Source: Globicatella sulfidifaciens DSM 15739 (GTDB lineage: Bacteria; Bacillota; Bacilli; Lactobacillales; Aerococcaceae). From it: a DNA stretch of 34,221 nt. The stretch is from positions 1-34,221 of the forward strand of contig NZ_FUWO01000019.1 of NCBI RefSeq assembly GCF_900167405.1. Direction: 5' to 3'. A model generated the notes under the pieces. It saw only the letters and a list, made by a program, of their open reading frames with translations, had not been told where the DNA came from and did not search any database. Positions 6,957 through 15,270 of the stretch are shown here, one piece after another. The number at the start of each line of letters is the position of its first letter. Positions within the stretch are counted from its first letter, which is position 1. A program made the position numbers and the translations under genes.

Positions 6957-7682
6957 ATGAAAAGCCAAGTAGAACATTATTTACCTTTTGATGAAATATT
7001 ATTACCTGAACCTTATCGAGCAATTGAGATTCCGTCTTGGGAAGCTATCATTAATCCGGTAGTTCAAGGCGTTATTACATTTTATAATCATCAACATCAA
7101 ACGAAAGAAACAGAATTAACGGATGAGATGGTTAAAGCTTTGGATAATCCTGAATTAAAAACAGTTCACCAAGTCAAACAATATGCGATGACTGCATTTC
7201 AAGAGAGAGAAAAAGAACGTAAATTTCAATTTGACATATTTCCTTATTTATTAGTATTTTTTGCGAATACAACTCAGACTGTGATTAATTCAGATGAGAA
7301 AGAAGCTTATTTCATCGCGATGACCGATAATTATAAGGAAGATGCAGAGAAAGCGGGAATTTCTTACGATGAATTTTTACAAAATAGTTTTGGTTTAACC
7401 TCAAAACAAGAAGAAGAATTGCGCGAGCGAATCCATGAATATTTTGTGTATAAATTGATTGCGATTGATCGCTTTGGTGAAGAGCATGGAGAGTTAGATA
7501 TAGACAGCTATGACGCTTATATCCAAGAACAGGTATTGCTTCAGGGTGTGGATGAAATTGATTTGCGTGAACGTCTGCCATTTAATGTGTTTCAAGATAT
7601 CTATCCTGAAATAGTATTAACAGAAGAATTGAAAAACTATTTTAAAGATCAAATTATTTTCAAAATTGTTTCAGAAGCATAA
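6957..7682 (+). CDS. Trigger-factor C-terminal-domain-like protein (241 aa)
   Basis: Residues about 50-235 follow the pattern of the trigger factor C-terminal chaperone domain: TELTDEMVKALDNPEL, a helix rich in Glu and Arg, VINSDEKEAYF in the position of the VPEALVEREI stretch, then GISYDEFLQNSFGLTSKQ and the helical ELRERIHEYFVYKLIAIDR. The ribosome-binding N-terminal domain (FRxGxGP signature) and the peptidyl-prolyl isomerase domain are absent, and the first 45 residues do not resemble them. Full trigger factor is about 430 residues. The role is probably protein holding or folding in the cytoplasm, free of the ribosome (inference). I take ATG 6957 because GGAGG (6947-6951) sits five bases before it; the ATG at 6945 overlaps that site. 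There is no signal peptide. The gene stands alone between its own promoter and the terminator at 7779. Confidence 0.65.
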   Translation: MKSQVEHYLPFDEILLPEPYRAIEIPSWEAIINPVVQGVITFYNHQHQTKETELTDEMVKALDNPELKTVHQVKQYAMTAFQEREKERKFQFDIFPYLLVFFANTTQTVINSDEKEAYFIAMTDNYKEDAEKAGISYDEFLQNSFGLTSKQEEELRERIHEYFVYKLIAIDRFGEEHGELDIDSYDAYIQEQVLLQGVDEIDLRERLPFNVFQDIYPEIVLTEELKNYFKDQIIFKIVSEA

Positions 7683-7778
7683 TGAAGTAATCATTGACGA
7701 GATGATAAGTGTTAAATATTTTCTAGACGGTTAAATTTGCTGTGCCAATTGATATTTTAGTAAGTTTGCCATTAGAGT

Positions 7779-7822
7779 ACGAGGTCGAGTAGGAAGTGAG
7801 TTTCTTGCCTGGCCTCGTTTTT
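7779..7822 (+). terminator. Intrinsic terminator after the trigger-factor-like gene
   Basis: ACGAGGTC (7779-7786) pairs with GGCCTCGT (7811-7818), one G-U, with partial pairing in the loop, then a run of Ts to 7822. Confidence 0.7.
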
Positions 7823-8038
7823 GTGTCAAATAACGTCTTTTTTACATTATTGCTGTTAAAATCGGTCTCATAAAATTGTTCCAGGTCATTGAAAATTCAT
7901 TATCAAACGAGAGATAAAGAGCGTAGCTATAAAACCATGATATCAACCAATCCTTTTTCATGATCAATTAATGTTATAACTTAAAATTCGTCAAGAAAAT
8001 AAAGGTTTAGATGGTTCGATAAAATGAGAACTTAATAA
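7823..8038. other. Intergenic stretch without recognised features
   Basis: About 215 AT-rich bases between a terminator and the intergenic repeat. No convincing gene, RNA or mobile-element remnant was recognised on either strand. Confidence 0.4.
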
Positions 8039-8267
8039 GGGAGTGGGCAAGAAGTAGAAAATCGAATGATTTTCGCTTCGTCTGTTCACCCCCGCACAGT
8101 TTGAGGCCACTCAACCACTGCGCTTTTAATAAATAAGCACTAATTTGACTGAATTTTTCAAATTTATGTTCAATCTCATTAAGACACAGTTTGAGACCAC
8201 TCAACCACTGCGCTTTGAATTAAATAGATATTCCTGAACAGAATTTAAAAAGTCTTTGCCCAGCCTT
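8039..8267 (-). repeat. Intergenic hairpin repeat, copy 2 (inverted)
   Basis: Reverse-orientation copy of the 4521-4727 repeat. It starts with GGGAGTGGGCAAGAAGTAGA and ends with CTTTGCCCAGCCT at 8267. The internal block CACAGTTTGAGGCCACTCAA occurs twice (from 8095 and, with one change, from 8185), so this copy carries an internal duplication with about 65 unrelated bases between. Its outer end overlaps the promoter of the next operon. Confidence 0.85.
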
Positions 8268-8285
8268 ACCGTATTCTGATATAAT
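8256..8285 (+). promoter_or_regulatory. Promoter of the Lrp-aminotransferase-pepF operon
   Basis: A perfect -10 box TATAAT (8280-8285) lies 18 bases after TTGCCC (8256-8261). That -35 candidate is part of the terminal sequence of the intergenic repeat, so the mobile-like repeat appears to have supplied it. Leader to the start codon is about 25 bases. Confidence 0.6.
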
Positions 8286-8316
8286 TATTGTCAACATAAT
8301 AAGAAAGAAGGAATCA

Positions 8317-8805
8317 ATGATGGATATCAACGAAAAAATCCTGAAACTCCTAGAACGTGATAGTCGTTTAACTCACCATGAAATTGCAGTGTTATTAGGC
8401 GAAGACGAAGCGTTCATTTCCAAAACGATTAAAGAATTAGAAGAGAAGAATATTATTTGTGGTTATACTACTTTAGTGAACTGGGAAAAGACGAACAGTG
8501 ATATGGTTTCGGCGATTATTGAACTACGAGTAAATCCCCAAAGAGGGCAAGGTTTTGATCGGATTGCTGAAAAAATTTATAATTTCCCAGAAGTCAAAGC
8601 CATGTATTTAACTTCCGGTGGCTATGATTTCTTAATTGAAATGCAAAAAGCACCAATTCGTGAAATTGCGAATTTTGTTTCCTCTCGTTTATCCATCATT
8701 GAAGAGGTGCAATCAACGGCTACTCATGTTATTTTGAAAAAATATAAAGATCATGACACCCTATTTATTGAAAAAGAACATGATAAAAGGGAGTTTATTT
8801 CATGA
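8317..8805 (+). CDS. Lrp/AsnC-family transcriptional regulator (162 aa)
   Basis: The N-terminal winged helix-turn-helix (about residues 3-50; THHEIAVLLGEDEAFISKTI) is followed by an effector-binding RAM domain (about 65-145) with the typical VKAMYLTSGGYDFLIEM turn. Length matches the family. Such proteins bind amino acids and control amino-acid metabolism. It is the first gene of an operon and overlaps the aminotransferase start by four bases (ATGA), so it likely regulates that gene and itself in response to an amino acid. Two adjacent ATG codons (8317, 8320) follow AGAAGG; the second is better spaced, a one-residue difference. Confidence 0.9.
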   Translation: MMDINEKILKLLERDSRLTHHEIAVLLGEDEAFISKTIKELEEKNIICGYTTLVNWEKTNSDMVSAIIELRVNPQRGQGFDRIAEKIYNFPEVKAMYLTSGGYDFLIEMQKAPIREIANFVSSRLSIIEEVQSTATHVILKKYKDHDTLFIEKEHDKREFIS

Positions 8806-9980
8806 GAAGTTTTCTAAATCAAAAAGTACAAGCCATTAAACCGTCCGGGATTCGTCGTTTTTTTAATTTAGCAAATGAAATGGAAAATGTTATTTCATTA
8901 GGTGTAGGAGAACCCGATTTTGATACACCATGGCATGTACGTGATGAAGGAATTTATACCGTTCAGAAAGGACGTACCTTCTATACAGCCAATGCAGGTT
9001 TAATAGAATTAAGAACCGCGATAGCTGAAAATATTTTTCGTTTACAAGGTGTAAAATATAACCCAGACACACAAGTATTAGTGACCGTTGGTGGCAGTGA
9101 AGCGATAGATTTGGTTTTTCGGGCAACGATTGAACCGGGAGATGAAATCATCTTTACAGAGCCTTGCTATGTGTCCTACTTGCCAACGATTGAATTAGCG
9201 GGCGGCGTTCCGGTGGCTATTCCATTAAAAGAACAGAATCAATTCCGTTTAACTCGAGAAGAATTAGCGGCGGCTATCACTGATAAGACCAAAGCACTCG
9301 TTTTATCCTTTCCTAATAATCCGACTGGGGCAGTCATGGCAAAAGAAGACTTAGAAGCAATTGCCGATTTAATAATTGAGCATGACCTTTTAGTGATTAC
9401 GGATGAAATCTACGATCGCCTTACCTACAATGAAGATGAAGAACATGTCAGTATCATTCACTTACCTGGAATGGCTGAACGTACGGTTTACATCAATGGT
9501 TTTTCTAAAGCTTATGCGATGACTGGCTGGCGTTTAGGTTACTGTGCTGGTCCTGAAGAAATTCTCCAACAAATGACCAAAATCCATCAATTTACCATTA
9601 TGGCAGCTCCTACAATGAGTCAGTATGCCGGTTTAGAAGCTTTGCGATCAGGGGAACAGGATATTCTAGAGATGCGCGAAAGCTATAATCAACGTCGCCG
9701 TTATTTATTATCTGAGTTCGAACGTCTTGGTATTTCCTGCTTTGAACCTTTGGGTGCTTTCTATGTCTTCCCCAATATTTCGCAATTTGGCATGACTTCA
9801 GAGGAATTTGCGATGGATTTACTTCATAAGAAACAGATTGCAGTCGTACCAGGTACCGCTTTTGGGGATAGTGGAGAAGGGTTTGTTCGTATCTCTTATG
9901 CTTATTCCATTGCCGAATTAAAAATTGCATTACAACGTATTGAAGAATATATTATTGAAATGAAAGGAAATCAAAATTGA
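8802..9980 (+). CDS. PLP-dependent aminotransferase, class I/II (PatA/AraT-like, 392 aa)
   Basis: Fold-type I aminotransferase moving amino groups between amino acids and 2-oxo acids. Visible are the glycine-rich cofactor loop VGGSEAIDL (97-105), FPNNPTG (170-176) with the conserved Asn, TDEIY (200-204) with the Asp and Tyr that hold PLP, and the Schiff-base lysine K236 in NGFSKAYAMTGWR. The C-terminal arginine is in EGFVRISYA. Cytoplasmic, full length. Close relatives in Lactobacillales act on aromatic or branched-chain amino acids or on N-acetyl-diaminopimelate; position next to an Lrp regulator and a peptidase favours amino-acid catabolism, but specificity cannot be read from sequence. Confidence 0.9.
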   Translation: MRSFLNQKVQAIKPSGIRRFFNLANEMENVISLGVGEPDFDTPWHVRDEGIYTVQKGRTFYTANAGLIELRTAIAENIFRLQGVKYNPDTQVLVTVGGSEAIDLVFRATIEPGDEIIFTEPCYVSYLPTIELAGGVPVAIPLKEQNQFRLTREELAAAITDKTKALVLSFPNNPTGAVMAKEDLEAIADLIIEHDLLVITDEIYDRLTYNEDEEHVSIIHLPGMAERTVYINGFSKAYAMTGWRLGYCAGPEEILQQMTKIHQFTIMAAPTMSQYAGLEALRSGEQDILEMRESYNQRRRYLLSEFERLGISCFEPLGAFYVFPNISQFGMTSEEFAMDLLHKKQIAVVPGTAFGDSGEGFVRISYAYSIAELKIALQRIEEYIIEMKGNQN

Positions 9981-11782
9981 GTAAATTACCATTAAGAACT
10001 GAATTACCTGTTACAGAGACATGGGATTTAAGCTTATTATTTAAAAATCAAGCTGAATACCTAGCAGCTATTGCAGAAGTGAAAGCGTCAGTGACTCACT
10101 TTAAAGAACAATATCAAGGGAAATTAACGAACGAGACCATCATTATTGAGTCATTAGCTAATTTGGAACAAATTAAACGTCAATTGTCTAAAATTTATGG
10201 CTATGGCTCTTTAGGATATGAAGCGGATAAGTTGAACGCTGACAATGAAGAAAACTATCAAAAATTGCCTGCGTTAAGTGAATTTGTGGGTGCCGCTTTA
10301 TCTTTCTTTGATTCAGAATTGTTAAGTTTAGAAGAGAATGTCCTTCAAGCGGTGATGAAGTCCGAGGAGGGAGCGCCGTATCAATATTATTTACAAGCCT
10401 TATTACGTGAAAAACCACATCGTTTATCAGCTGAAGTGGAAACTGTGTTAAGTAGCTTAGAAGGGACCTTATCTAGTCAATATCCACTTTATTTAACCTT
10501 AAAATTCCAAGATTTAACTTTTGAAGATTTTGAAGCAAATGGTAAAACTTACCATAATAGTTTTGTTTCATTTGAAAATGATTACGAGAGCCATCCTAAT
10601 CAAGAGATTCGTCATGCAGCGTGGGCTTCATTCCATAAAGGATTAGCGACCTTCCAACACACCGCTGCCGCAAACTATATTAATCATGTTAAAACTGAGA
10701 AAAAAATGGCAACACTTCGTGGTTTTGATTCCGTGATTGATTATTTATTATTTAGTCAACAAGTGACCCGTGAAGCGTATAATCGCCAGATTGATGTGAT
10801 TATGTCAGAGTTTGCACCGGTAATGCGTCGTTATGCACGCTTATTACAAAAGGAACAAGGATTAGCTTCGATTAGCTTAGCTGATATTAAAATGCCCTTT
10901 ACCCAAGAAGAGCCTCAACATATTTCGATTGCTGAGGTGCGTAAAATGATGGAAGATGTCTTCGCGGTATTTGGTGAAGAATATTTATCAATTGTAAAAC
11001 GTAGTTTTGATGAACGTTGGATCGATTTTCCAATGAATCAAACGAAATCAACCGGTGGTTTCTGTTCGCCAGTTTATGATGGCCCGGGCTATATTTTATT
11101 AAATTGGAATGGGTTATTAAGCGAGGCCTTAGTTTTGGCGCATGAATTAGGCCATGCGGCTCATTTTGGCTTAACTTATGATCGTCAATTAATGATGACT
11201 CCAGAAGCAAGTTTATATTTTATCGAAGCACCTTCAACAGCCAATGAAGTGATTACTTGTCAATATTTATTAAATCAGCCTCTAGAAGCTGCTCAAAAAC
11301 GGGTCTTAATTACAGAGTTTATTGCACGTACTTACTTCCACAATATGGTAACTCACTTATTAGAAGCCGATTTCCAACGGAAGGTTTATCTGGCGGTTGA
11401 TCAAGAAGAAGTCTTAAATGCAGAAAAATTAAATGGTTTCTTTAAAGAGACCTTAGAACAATTCTGGGGTGAAGAGGTAGTGATTAATTCTGGTGCAGAA
11501 TTAACTTGGATGCGTCAACCTCATTATTTCATGGGTATGTATCCCTATACGTATTCAGCTGGCTTAACGGTTGGGACACAAATTGGCCAACGCATTGCTA
11601 ATGGGGAAAGAGATGCCATCGAGAGTTGGTTAGCTGTTTTAGCAGCTGGCGGTACATTAGGGCCATTAGAATTGACGGCAAAAGCAGGTGTTTCAATGGA
11701 AAATGCAGATGCATTGCGCAGTGCGATTCAATACGTCGATGGTTTATTGGATCAAGTGGAAGAGTTAGAAACACAAAATTAG
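9977..11782 (+). CDS. pepF: Oligoendopeptidase F, M3B family (601 aa)
   Basis: Zinc metallopeptidase cutting oligopeptides in the cytoplasm. The zinc site is HELGH (389-393, His389 and His393 with Glu390 catalytic), with the third ligand Glu417 in FIEAPSTANE. The N-terminal helical domain runs to about residue 200. Length is that of standard PepF. Start is TTG at 9977, overlapping the aminotransferase stop (TTGA), with AAAGGAAA upstream, so translation is coupled. In the operon it would release amino acids that the aminotransferase uses and the Lrp protein senses. Confidence 0.93.
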   Translation: MSKLPLRTELPVTETWDLSLLFKNQAEYLAAIAEVKASVTHFKEQYQGKLTNETIIIESLANLEQIKRQLSKIYGYGSLGYEADKLNADNEENYQKLPALSEFVGAALSFFDSELLSLEENVLQAVMKSEEGAPYQYYLQALLREKPHRLSAEVETVLSSLEGTLSSQYPLYLTLKFQDLTFEDFEANGKTYHNSFVSFENDYESHPNQEIRHAAWASFHKGLATFQHTAAANYINHVKTEKKMATLRGFDSVIDYLLFSQQVTREAYNRQIDVIMSEFAPVMRRYARLLQKEQGLASISLADIKMPFTQEEPQHISIAEVRKMMEDVFAVFGEEYLSIVKRSFDERWIDFPMNQTKSTGGFCSPVYDGPGYILLNWNGLLSEALVLAHELGHAAHFGLTYDRQLMMTPEASLYFIEAPSTANEVITCQYLLNQPLEAAQKRVLITEFIARTYFHNMVTHLLEADFQRKVYLAVDQEEVLNAEKLNGFFKETLEQFWGEEVVINSGAELTWMRQPHYFMGMYPYTYSAGLTVGTQIGQRIANGERDAIESWLAVLAAGGTLGPLELTAKAGVSMENADALRSAIQYVDGLLDQVEELETQN

Positions 11783-11903
11783 CTTGAAAAGTTACCACAA
11801 CTCTTTATCTAAAATCGAATCATCATCACAAAAAGATATTTTTGATAATCAATGAGGAAAGTGAAAATACTATCTAAAGACAGATAAACAACTGGGGAAA
11901 GTC

Positions 11904-12032
11904 TCATAAATAACCAATGAGTATTTCAAAAAGTATCCTGTCCCCATAAATCAGGTCTTTTGATTCAATTTTTTTAGCGGCTTTTCGCCTGTATTGTACA
12001 GGTGATAGGCCGCTTAATTTTAGGGTTTTTTT
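11904..12032 (-). pseudogene. Remnant of an IS3-family transposase (C-terminus)
   Basis: On the minus strand a 42-codon fragment reads KKTLKLSGLSPVQYRRKAA before a short basic tail and a stop at 11904-11906. KLxGLSPVQYRxxA is the usual C-terminal signature of IS3-family OrfB transposases. Everything upstream (catalytic core, OrfA) is missing; a stop lies just before it at 12033-12035. On the plus strand the same bases form a long hairpin (11976-12014) followed by T-rich sequence, which could end transcription of pepF. No intact element or target duplication was seen. Confidence 0.6.
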
Positions 12033-12054
12033 CTAAAAGATTGTCTGCTATTTA

Positions 12055-12120
12055 ATTAACTGTGTGGGGCGGTTATATGCAGTGAAAATCAATCGTTTTT
12101 TTACTTTTTGCCATTCTTAA
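12055..12120 (+). repeat. Degenerate fragment of the intergenic hairpin repeat
   Basis: AACTGTGTGGGGCGGTTATA and the following GTGAAAATCAATCG ... TACTTTTTGCCATTC follow the 3' third of the 4521-4727 repeat (AACTGTGCGGGGGTAGGCCG, GCGAAAATC, TACTTCTTGCCCACTCC) with many changes. It is an old, decayed copy lacking the left part. Confidence 0.6.
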
Positions 12121-12357
12121 GCTAAATGAATTCACATTGTTTAGCCTGAGCAAAAAGACGAACAAATATTCAATTTACATTATTTTCACAATAATTAAAT
12201 AGTAATCAATAATCAATTGTTTTATAATGAAAAGCTAGAGTGAGTTTCAAAGCGAAATTTCTTTGTGAAAAGCACGTAAATTCTAGCATTAATTAGTGTT
12301 AATTTGCTACAAATATAGTATTCTATAGTTGTATGTAGATAGAAGGAGTGAATTTAA
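12121..12357 (+). other. Leader region of the metallo-hydrolase/ABC operon
   Basis: AT-rich region with a TATAAT at 12223-12228 and a TATAGT at 12324-12329, neither with a good -35 box at 17 bases. Two TTAATT half sites ten bases apart (12289-12294, 12299-12304) lie just upstream of the second. The ribosome site AGGAG (12344-12348) serves the TTG start at 12358. The true promoter is unresolved. Confidence 0.4.
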
Positions 12358-13701
12358 TTGACCGAAACAGCAATCCAGTTTTGGAGTGGGCTCAACACGA
12401 TAGGTGGCAATATTATTAGTTTACAATATGAGAACTATCGTATCATTGCAGACTTTGGTGCAATGGTAGGAGCTAATGTGGATGATTTGCTAAATCGTAG
12501 CTTGACCTCACAATTATTAAATGAAGAAAAATTACCTAAAATACCAGGTCTTTATTCAAAACAAGTATTAAAAGATGTCGAATTGGAATCATTTGAGGAT
12601 AGCGATGTGGAGACGATTATTTGTTTATCACATTTACATCTTGATCATTTAGGGTCATTTGGTCAACTAAGTTCTACCATACCTATCTATGCTTTAAAAG
12701 ACTCGGTCGAGTTTTATGGGCATTTAAAAGAAAACGAATTATTACCTTCGTATGATGTCGATTGGCATCCGGTTGAAGACTTTGGTACGATTCAACATGG
12801 TCCTTTTACGATTCAATTTATTCCAGTTGATCATGATACTTTAGGTGCGGCGAGTATTTTTATTACAGCTCCTGATGTTAAGGTGATTTACTCGGGTGAT
12901 TTTCGCTTATCAGGCTTCCATCCGGAAAAAGTACTGACCTGGGCACAAAAAGCGCGAGCATTTGATGCAGACATTTTATTAATCGAGGGTACGACTTTCA
13001 GTCATGTGGGGGCAGAGCCGAGCGAAGCGGATTTAAGAATCGAACAAATGACGCGTAATTTAATGGCTAAAAATGAACAACAATTACTGACGAGTCTCAA
13101 AAAGGAAATGGCTAAAGCGCCTGATAAATTAGTGGCTTTTAATGGCTATCCTCAAAATATTACGAGATTGATCCGTTTTGCGAGAATCGTCAATGGCCAT
13201 GGCCGTCAATTAGTCTTAGATAAACGTTATTATCAGTTAATGAAAGCTTATTTAATTCAACCGTTAGCTATGACGTATATTGGTGAAGGTGGTATCACCG
13301 TTGAACAGATTAATGAAGCCCCTCATCAATACGCTTTGCAAGTCGATATTGAAGATTTAACAGCACTATTCGCAGTGAAACCGGGCCTTTATTTCCATTC
13401 AAATGGCATGCCATTAGGGAGTTACGATCCGACTTATGAACCGTTTGTCCGTCGTGTGGTGGATTATGGATGGGAATTTGTGTTAGCGAATGCGGGAGGA
13501 CATGCGTCCCCGAACGATTTATTATTAGTGAATCGGGTAATTAAACCGAAATTAGTGGTGCCGTGGCATACTTACCAACCTAAACTTTATGGCGAAGCTA
13601 TTGCAGCCCAAGGACAAAATGTTTGGTGGCCTTCATATAATAAAACTTATTATTGGTCGCAACTTTCGGAAAAATTAGGAGCAAAAAATGAAAAAAATTA
13701 G
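12358..13701 (+). CDS. Beta-CASP-type metallo-beta-lactamase-fold hydrolase (447 aa)
   Basis: Metal-dependent hydrolase with the motif SHLHLDH (91-97; His92, His94, Asp96, His97 bind metal), His159 in VDHD and Asp181 in YSGDF. An insert with IEGTTFS (209-215) and the C-terminal NAGGHASPNDLL and VVPWHTY segments resemble the beta-CASP layout of RNase J and related nucleic-acid or phosphodiester hydrolases. It lacks the RNase J C-terminal extension and is not expected to be the housekeeping enzyme. First gene of an operon with a nucleotidase-like phosphatase and a Ugp-type importer, so it may act on an imported phosphodiester (inference). Start is TTG 12358 with AGGAG nine bases ahead; no other start fits. 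Its 3' end overlaps the next gene by 14 bases. Confidence 0.78.
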   Translation: MTETAIQFWSGLNTIGGNIISLQYENYRIIADFGAMVGANVDDLLNRSLTSQLLNEEKLPKIPGLYSKQVLKDVELESFEDSDVETIICLSHLHLDHLGSFGQLSSTIPIYALKDSVEFYGHLKENELLPSYDVDWHPVEDFGTIQHGPFTIQFIPVDHDTLGAASIFITAPDVKVIYSGDFRLSGFHPEKVLTWAQKARAFDADILLIEGTTFSHVGAEPSEADLRIEQMTRNLMAKNEQQLLTSLKKEMAKAPDKLVAFNGYPQNITRLIRFARIVNGHGRQLVLDKRYYQLMKAYLIQPLAMTYIGEGGITVEQINEAPHQYALQVDIEDLTALFAVKPGLYFHSNGMPLGSYDPTYEPFVRRVVDYGWEFVLANAGGHASPNDLLLVNRVIKPKLVVPWHTYQPKLYGEAIAAQGQNVWWPSYNKTYYWSQLSEKLGAKNEKN

Positions 13702-15268
13702 TTTTTTGATGACAAGTGATACCCATGCTTTTTGGTTAAATCGCTTGACACATCCAACAGCAAATTTATTTAATACTGCAGGTACCATAGAAGCTGTTCG
13801 TCAACAACGTCAACATCCAGTCGTCACCATCGATTTAGGAGATTTTATTCAAGGCTCTTCCTTTGCTACTTATTGTAGCCAAGAAGTAAAAGATGGCAGT
13901 TGTTTTGCGCGTGCCATGAATGCCTTGAACTATGATTTCCAAATCATTGGGAATCACGAATTTAATTATGGACCAGACTATCGAGATAGTATCTTAACGA
14001 AACTTGATTCACAAATCTTATTAAGTAATATTGTTCGTGAAGCAGACGGTCAACCGTTTATTGGTCAACCGTATCAAATCATTGAACGAGAGGGTGTTAA
14101 AATTGGCGTAATTGGCGTTACGACCCATTACATCCCCCATTGGGAATTACCTAAACATTATGAAGGATTAATCTTTTTAGATGCATTTGAGACAACCAAA
14201 AAGTATGTGGCTGAATTACGTCCATTAGTGGATGTGGTAGTGGTTGCTTATCATGGAGGATTTGAAAGTGACCTCGAAACATTCTCACCTTTAGAAGAAT
14301 GGACGGGTGAAAACCAAGGGGCTAAGATGTTACAAGAAATTGAGGGCATTGATGTATTGCTAACTGGTCATCAACATCGGGTTATTAACCAACAAGTGAA
14401 GAATACCTGGACCGTGCAACCGGGTCATGCTGGTGAATTTGTCGCGGAAGTGATTTTAGAATTAGATGAGCAACATCAAATTATCCATCGTGAAGGCTAT
14501 TTACATGAGACAGCGCAATATCCAGCTTTAGATAAATTACGGCCACAATTGGAGCCGCAATTATCAAATGGCCAAGCGTGGTTGGAGACGGTTTTAGGCC
14601 ATGCACCTATTGTGCAACCGACACATGATATCTTTTTAGCGCGTGTAAATGGGCATCCATTTTTAGAATTATTGAACCAAGTTCAATTACAAGTAACGGG
14701 TGCTGATTTTAGTGGTATTGCTTTAGTTAATGAGCATTTTGCTGATTTTCAAGGCGATATAACGAATGAAATTCTATTAAAAGCTTATCCTTATTATAAT
14801 TTGATTACCAAAATACAATTAACGGGTCAAGAAATATGTGAGGTCATGGAATACAATTTAGAATACTTTGAATTGGATGCGAATGGACAAATGATAGTCA
14901 ATCCGGAATACATTTCTCCTAAACCACGCCATTATAATTATGATATTTATTCAGGTTTTAAAACGATCGTTGATGTCTCCAAACCCAAAGGACAACGAGT
15001 TATTGAGTTGATTGATGAAAGAACCAATCAACCTTTAGAAAAAGAGCGGCTTTATCAGTTGGCCGTCACTCAATACCGTGCAGTTGGTGGGGGCGATTAT
15101 ACCATGCTGACTCAAGATAAAATAGTTGAAATAACGCAAAATGATATTGCGTCTGAATTGGTAAAAGCATTAAATACCTTTGATGAAAAGAAATGGGCTA
15201 CGATTAATCAACATTTCCAACATATCGAATGGTTAAATCAGACAAAAATGAATACAGATGAGGTGTAA
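13688..15268 (+). CDS. Cytoplasmic 5'-nucleotidase/UshA-like metallophosphatase (526 aa)
   Basis: Two-domain phosphatase. The N-terminal calcineurin-like domain shows SDTH (10-13), DLGDFIQGS (49-57), GNHEFNYG (88-95), YHGGFE and GHQHR, the full set of dinuclear metal ligands. The C-terminal domain has the 5'-nucleotidase pattern around YYNLITKIQLTGQEI and YDIYSGF. The family removes phosphate from nucleotides, 2',3'-cyclic nucleotides or nucleotide sugars. Most relatives are exported; this one starts MKKISFLMTSD with no signal peptide and should work inside the cell, on substrate brought in by the importer encoded downstream. Start ATG 13688 lies inside the preceding gene and two bases separate its stop from the ATPase gene. 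Confidence 0.85.
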   Translation: MKKISFLMTSDTHAFWLNRLTHPTANLFNTAGTIEAVRQQRQHPVVTIDLGDFIQGSSFATYCSQEVKDGSCFARAMNALNYDFQIIGNHEFNYGPDYRDSILTKLDSQILLSNIVREADGQPFIGQPYQIIEREGVKIGVIGVTTHYIPHWELPKHYEGLIFLDAFETTKKYVAELRPLVDVVVVAYHGGFESDLETFSPLEEWTGENQGAKMLQEIEGIDVLLTGHQHRVINQQVKNTWTVQPGHAGEFVAEVILELDEQHQIIHREGYLHETAQYPALDKLRPQLEPQLSNGQAWLETVLGHAPIVQPTHDIFLARVNGHPFLELLNQVQLQVTGADFSGIALVNEHFADFQGDITNEILLKAYPYYNLITKIQLTGQEICEVMEYNLEYFELDANGQMIVNPEYISPKPRHYNYDIYSGFKTIVDVSKPKGQRVIELIDERTNQPLEKERLYQLAVTQYRAVGGGDYTMLTQDKIVEITQNDIASELVKALNTFDEKKWATINQHFQHIEWLNQTKMNTDEV

Positions 15269-15270
15269 TT

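Noticed and set aside
8007-8204. 65-codon minus-strand frame
   Set aside because: Mostly repeat sequence, with no ribosome site.
12289-12304. PhoP-type box before the metallo-hydrolase operon
   Set aside because: TTAATT repeats differ from the TTAACA half sites and are only two, ten bases apart, in AT-rich DNA.
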